Part shown: piece by piece, positions 6,850 through 7,940 of the stretch
How positions within the stretch are numbered: the first letter of the stretch is position 1
How the letters are laid out: each line of letters begins with the position of its first letter
DNA from: an uncultured Propionibacteriaceae bacterium
GTDB taxonomy: Bacteria; Actinomycetota; Actinomycetes; Propionibacteriales; Propionibacteriaceae
DNA: 7,940 nt
Assembly (NCBI GenBank): GCA_937859105.1
Contig: CALMAD010000042.1
Location: 1 to 7,940, forward strand
Direction of reading: 5' to 3'
Made by a program: the position numbers and the translations under genes
The notes under the pieces: generated by a model
Databases searched by the model: none
What the model was told of the DNA's origin: nothing
The model's input: only the letters and a program-made list of their open reading frames with translations

Positions 6850-7940
6850 ATGGCCGAGCAGCTCGACCCCCAGCAGGCCCCCGACCCCGAGCCGCCGGCC
6901 ACCTCCCACGCCCCCTGGACGCCGCACCCCGTGGACGCCCCCGCCCCTGGAACGGCGGATTCGCCCGCGGCCTCCCCCCGGCCGCGGACGAGCCGTCGCG
7001 GCATGGGGCTCATCATGCTCGGCAGCGCCCTCGCGGGCGCCGTGCTCACCACACAGATCTCCGCCTACTTCGCGCCGGCGACGCAGGGTGCCGTCCCCCA
7101 GGCTCCCATCACGGTTCCCGCGTGGGGCGGGTCGTCCGGGTCGTCTGGATCGTCCGGTTCGTCCGGTTCGGGCGCGGCGTCCGGAGGGTCGTCGGGGACG
7201 AGGACCAGCGGGACGCGGGCGTCCGCAGCGCAGAGCGCGGGCGTGGTGCTCATCGACACCCGGACGCAGTCCGGCTCGGCCGCCGGCACCGGCATGGTGC
7301 TCACGGCCACCGGGCAGGTGCTCACCAACTACCACGTCGTCGAGGGGTCGACCTCAATCGACGTGACGCTGGCGAGCACGGGCGCGACGTACTCCGCGAC
7401 GGTCGTTGGGCACGACGCCTCCCGCGACGTGGCGCTACTTCAGCTCGCGAACGCGCCGGGGCTGACGACCGTCCGACCGGACGCCGACGGCGTCACGACC
7501 GGTGAGTCGGTCACCGCCGTGGGCAACGCGGGCGGTCAGGGGTACCTGACCGCGGCGTCCGGAACCGTCACGGACCCCAAGACGAACGTGACCGTGGGCA
7601 GCGACAACGCCTCCGGGAGCGAGTCGCTGAGCGGCGTCATCGCGACGGACGCCGCGGCGCAGCCGGGCGATTCGGGCGGCCCGATGTTCGACGCCCAGGG
7701 CGAGGTCGTCGGCATGACGACCGCCGGCGGCACGTCGGGCGGGTACCGGCGGACGGCGTCCACCACCGCGTTCGCGATCGGCATCGACGACGCGCTGACC
7801 GTGGTGAACACGATCCGGGGTGGGCAGGACGCCGGCACAACCCGCGTCGGCCCGCGGGCGATGCTCGGGGTGACGGTGCAGGGCTCGGGCACGGGATCAT
7901 CCGGGGGGTCGGCGTCCGGCGACGGCGTGACCGTCGCGGG
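6850..7940 (+). CDS. Membrane-anchored HtrA/PepD-like serine protease (5' part, cut by window edge)
   Basis: 363 complete codons with no stop; the gene continues past 7940. The ATG at 6850 has GAAGG 5 bases upstream. The N-terminus (1-50) is a Pro/Asp/Ala-rich cytoplasmic region ending in R49-R50. It is followed by one membrane helix (about 52-74), then a Gly/Ser linker (93-116), placing the catalytic domain outside the membrane. The chymotrypsin-fold triad is complete: H162 in T-N-Y-H-V-V, D193 in S-R-D-V-A-L-L-Q-L, and S275 in Q-P-G-D-S-G-G-P. A G-T-G-M-V-L strand (147-152) precedes the histidine. After a linker, R336-A-M-L-G-V starts what looks like a PDZ domain, which is interrupted by the window end. 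This is the layout of actinobacterial HtrA/DegP-type envelope quality-control proteases. No cysteine occurs in the visible part, so the protease domain has no disulfide. HtrA proteins degrade or refold damaged exported proteins; the specific targets are unknown. Confidence 0.93.
   Translation, partial: MAEQLDPQQAPDPEPPATSHAPWTPHPVDAPAPGTADSPAASPRPRTSRRGMGLIMLGSALAGAVLTTQISAYFAPATQGAVPQAPITVPAWGGSSGSSGSSGSSGSGAASGGSSGTRTSGTRASAAQSAGVVLIDTRTQSGSAAGTGMVLTATGQVLTNYHVVEGSTSIDVTLASTGATYSATVVGHDASRDVALLQLANAPGLTTVRPDADGVTTGESVTAVGNAGGQGYLTAASGTVTDPKTNVTVGSDNASGSESLSGVIATDAAAQPGDSGGPMFDAQGEVVGMTTAGGTSGGYRRTASTTAFAIGIDDALTVVNTIRGGQDAGTTRVGPRAMLGVTVQGSGTGSSGGSASGDGVTVA
7132..7167 (+). repeat. Four 9-bp tandem repeats encoding Ser-Ser-Gly in the protease linker
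   Basis: Units of the form TCGTCnGGn occur four times in a row at 7132, 7141, 7150 and 7159, encoding (Ser-Ser-Gly)4 at residues 95-106. They form the flexible spacer between the membrane helix and the protease domain. Such in-frame repeats may vary in copy number without breaking the frame. Confidence 0.85.

Overview
This window is high-GC chromosomal DNA that looks actinobacterial. The evidence is the pervasive G/C third positions, GTG starts on three of the seven genes, a TopA with no cysteine zinc ribbons but with repeated GRYGPY modules and a Lys/Ala/Pro tail, and the gene order topA - tmk - holB - exported alpha/beta hydrolase, which is familiar from Streptomyces and relatives. I cannot place it more finely than Actinomycetota; the order is uncertain.

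Layout. Six genes lie on the minus strand and, in transcription order from right to left, are: topA (DNA topoisomerase I, 6655-3944); a small exported peptidoglycan-binding protein (3778-3461); tmk (thymidylate kinase, 3397-2762); holB (DNA polymerase III delta' subunit, 2739-1561); a DoxX-family membrane protein with a long acidic N-terminal extension (1489-401); and the first 122 codons of a lipoprotein alpha/beta hydrolase of the tripeptidyl-aminopeptidase type (366-1, cut by the left edge). On the plus strand, divergent from topA across a 194-bp gap, a membrane-anchored HtrA/PepD-type serine protease begins at 6850 and runs off the right edge before its PDZ domain is complete.

How they fit together. 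topA, tmk and holB serve DNA topology, dTTP supply and clamp loading. tmk and holB are only 22 bp apart and are probably co-transcribed. The other four products are envelope proteins: a protease, a wall-binding protein, a DoxX protein and a lipoprotein hydrolase. The gene for the wall-binding protein sits between topA and tmk, bracketed by a candidate promoter with a leader hairpin on one side and a perfect 9-bp inverted repeat around its stop codon on the other, so it looks like an independent unit. The DoxX gene likewise lies between holB and the hydrolase.

No gap exceeds 300 bases. There is no tRNA, rRNA, CRISPR array, insertion sequence or phage gene that I can recognise. I found no convincing undescribed system; the points worth a second look are the two envelope genes within the replication cluster, the disordered DoxX extension, the leader and stop-codon hairpins, and the confinement of CTAG tetramers to two leader regions.
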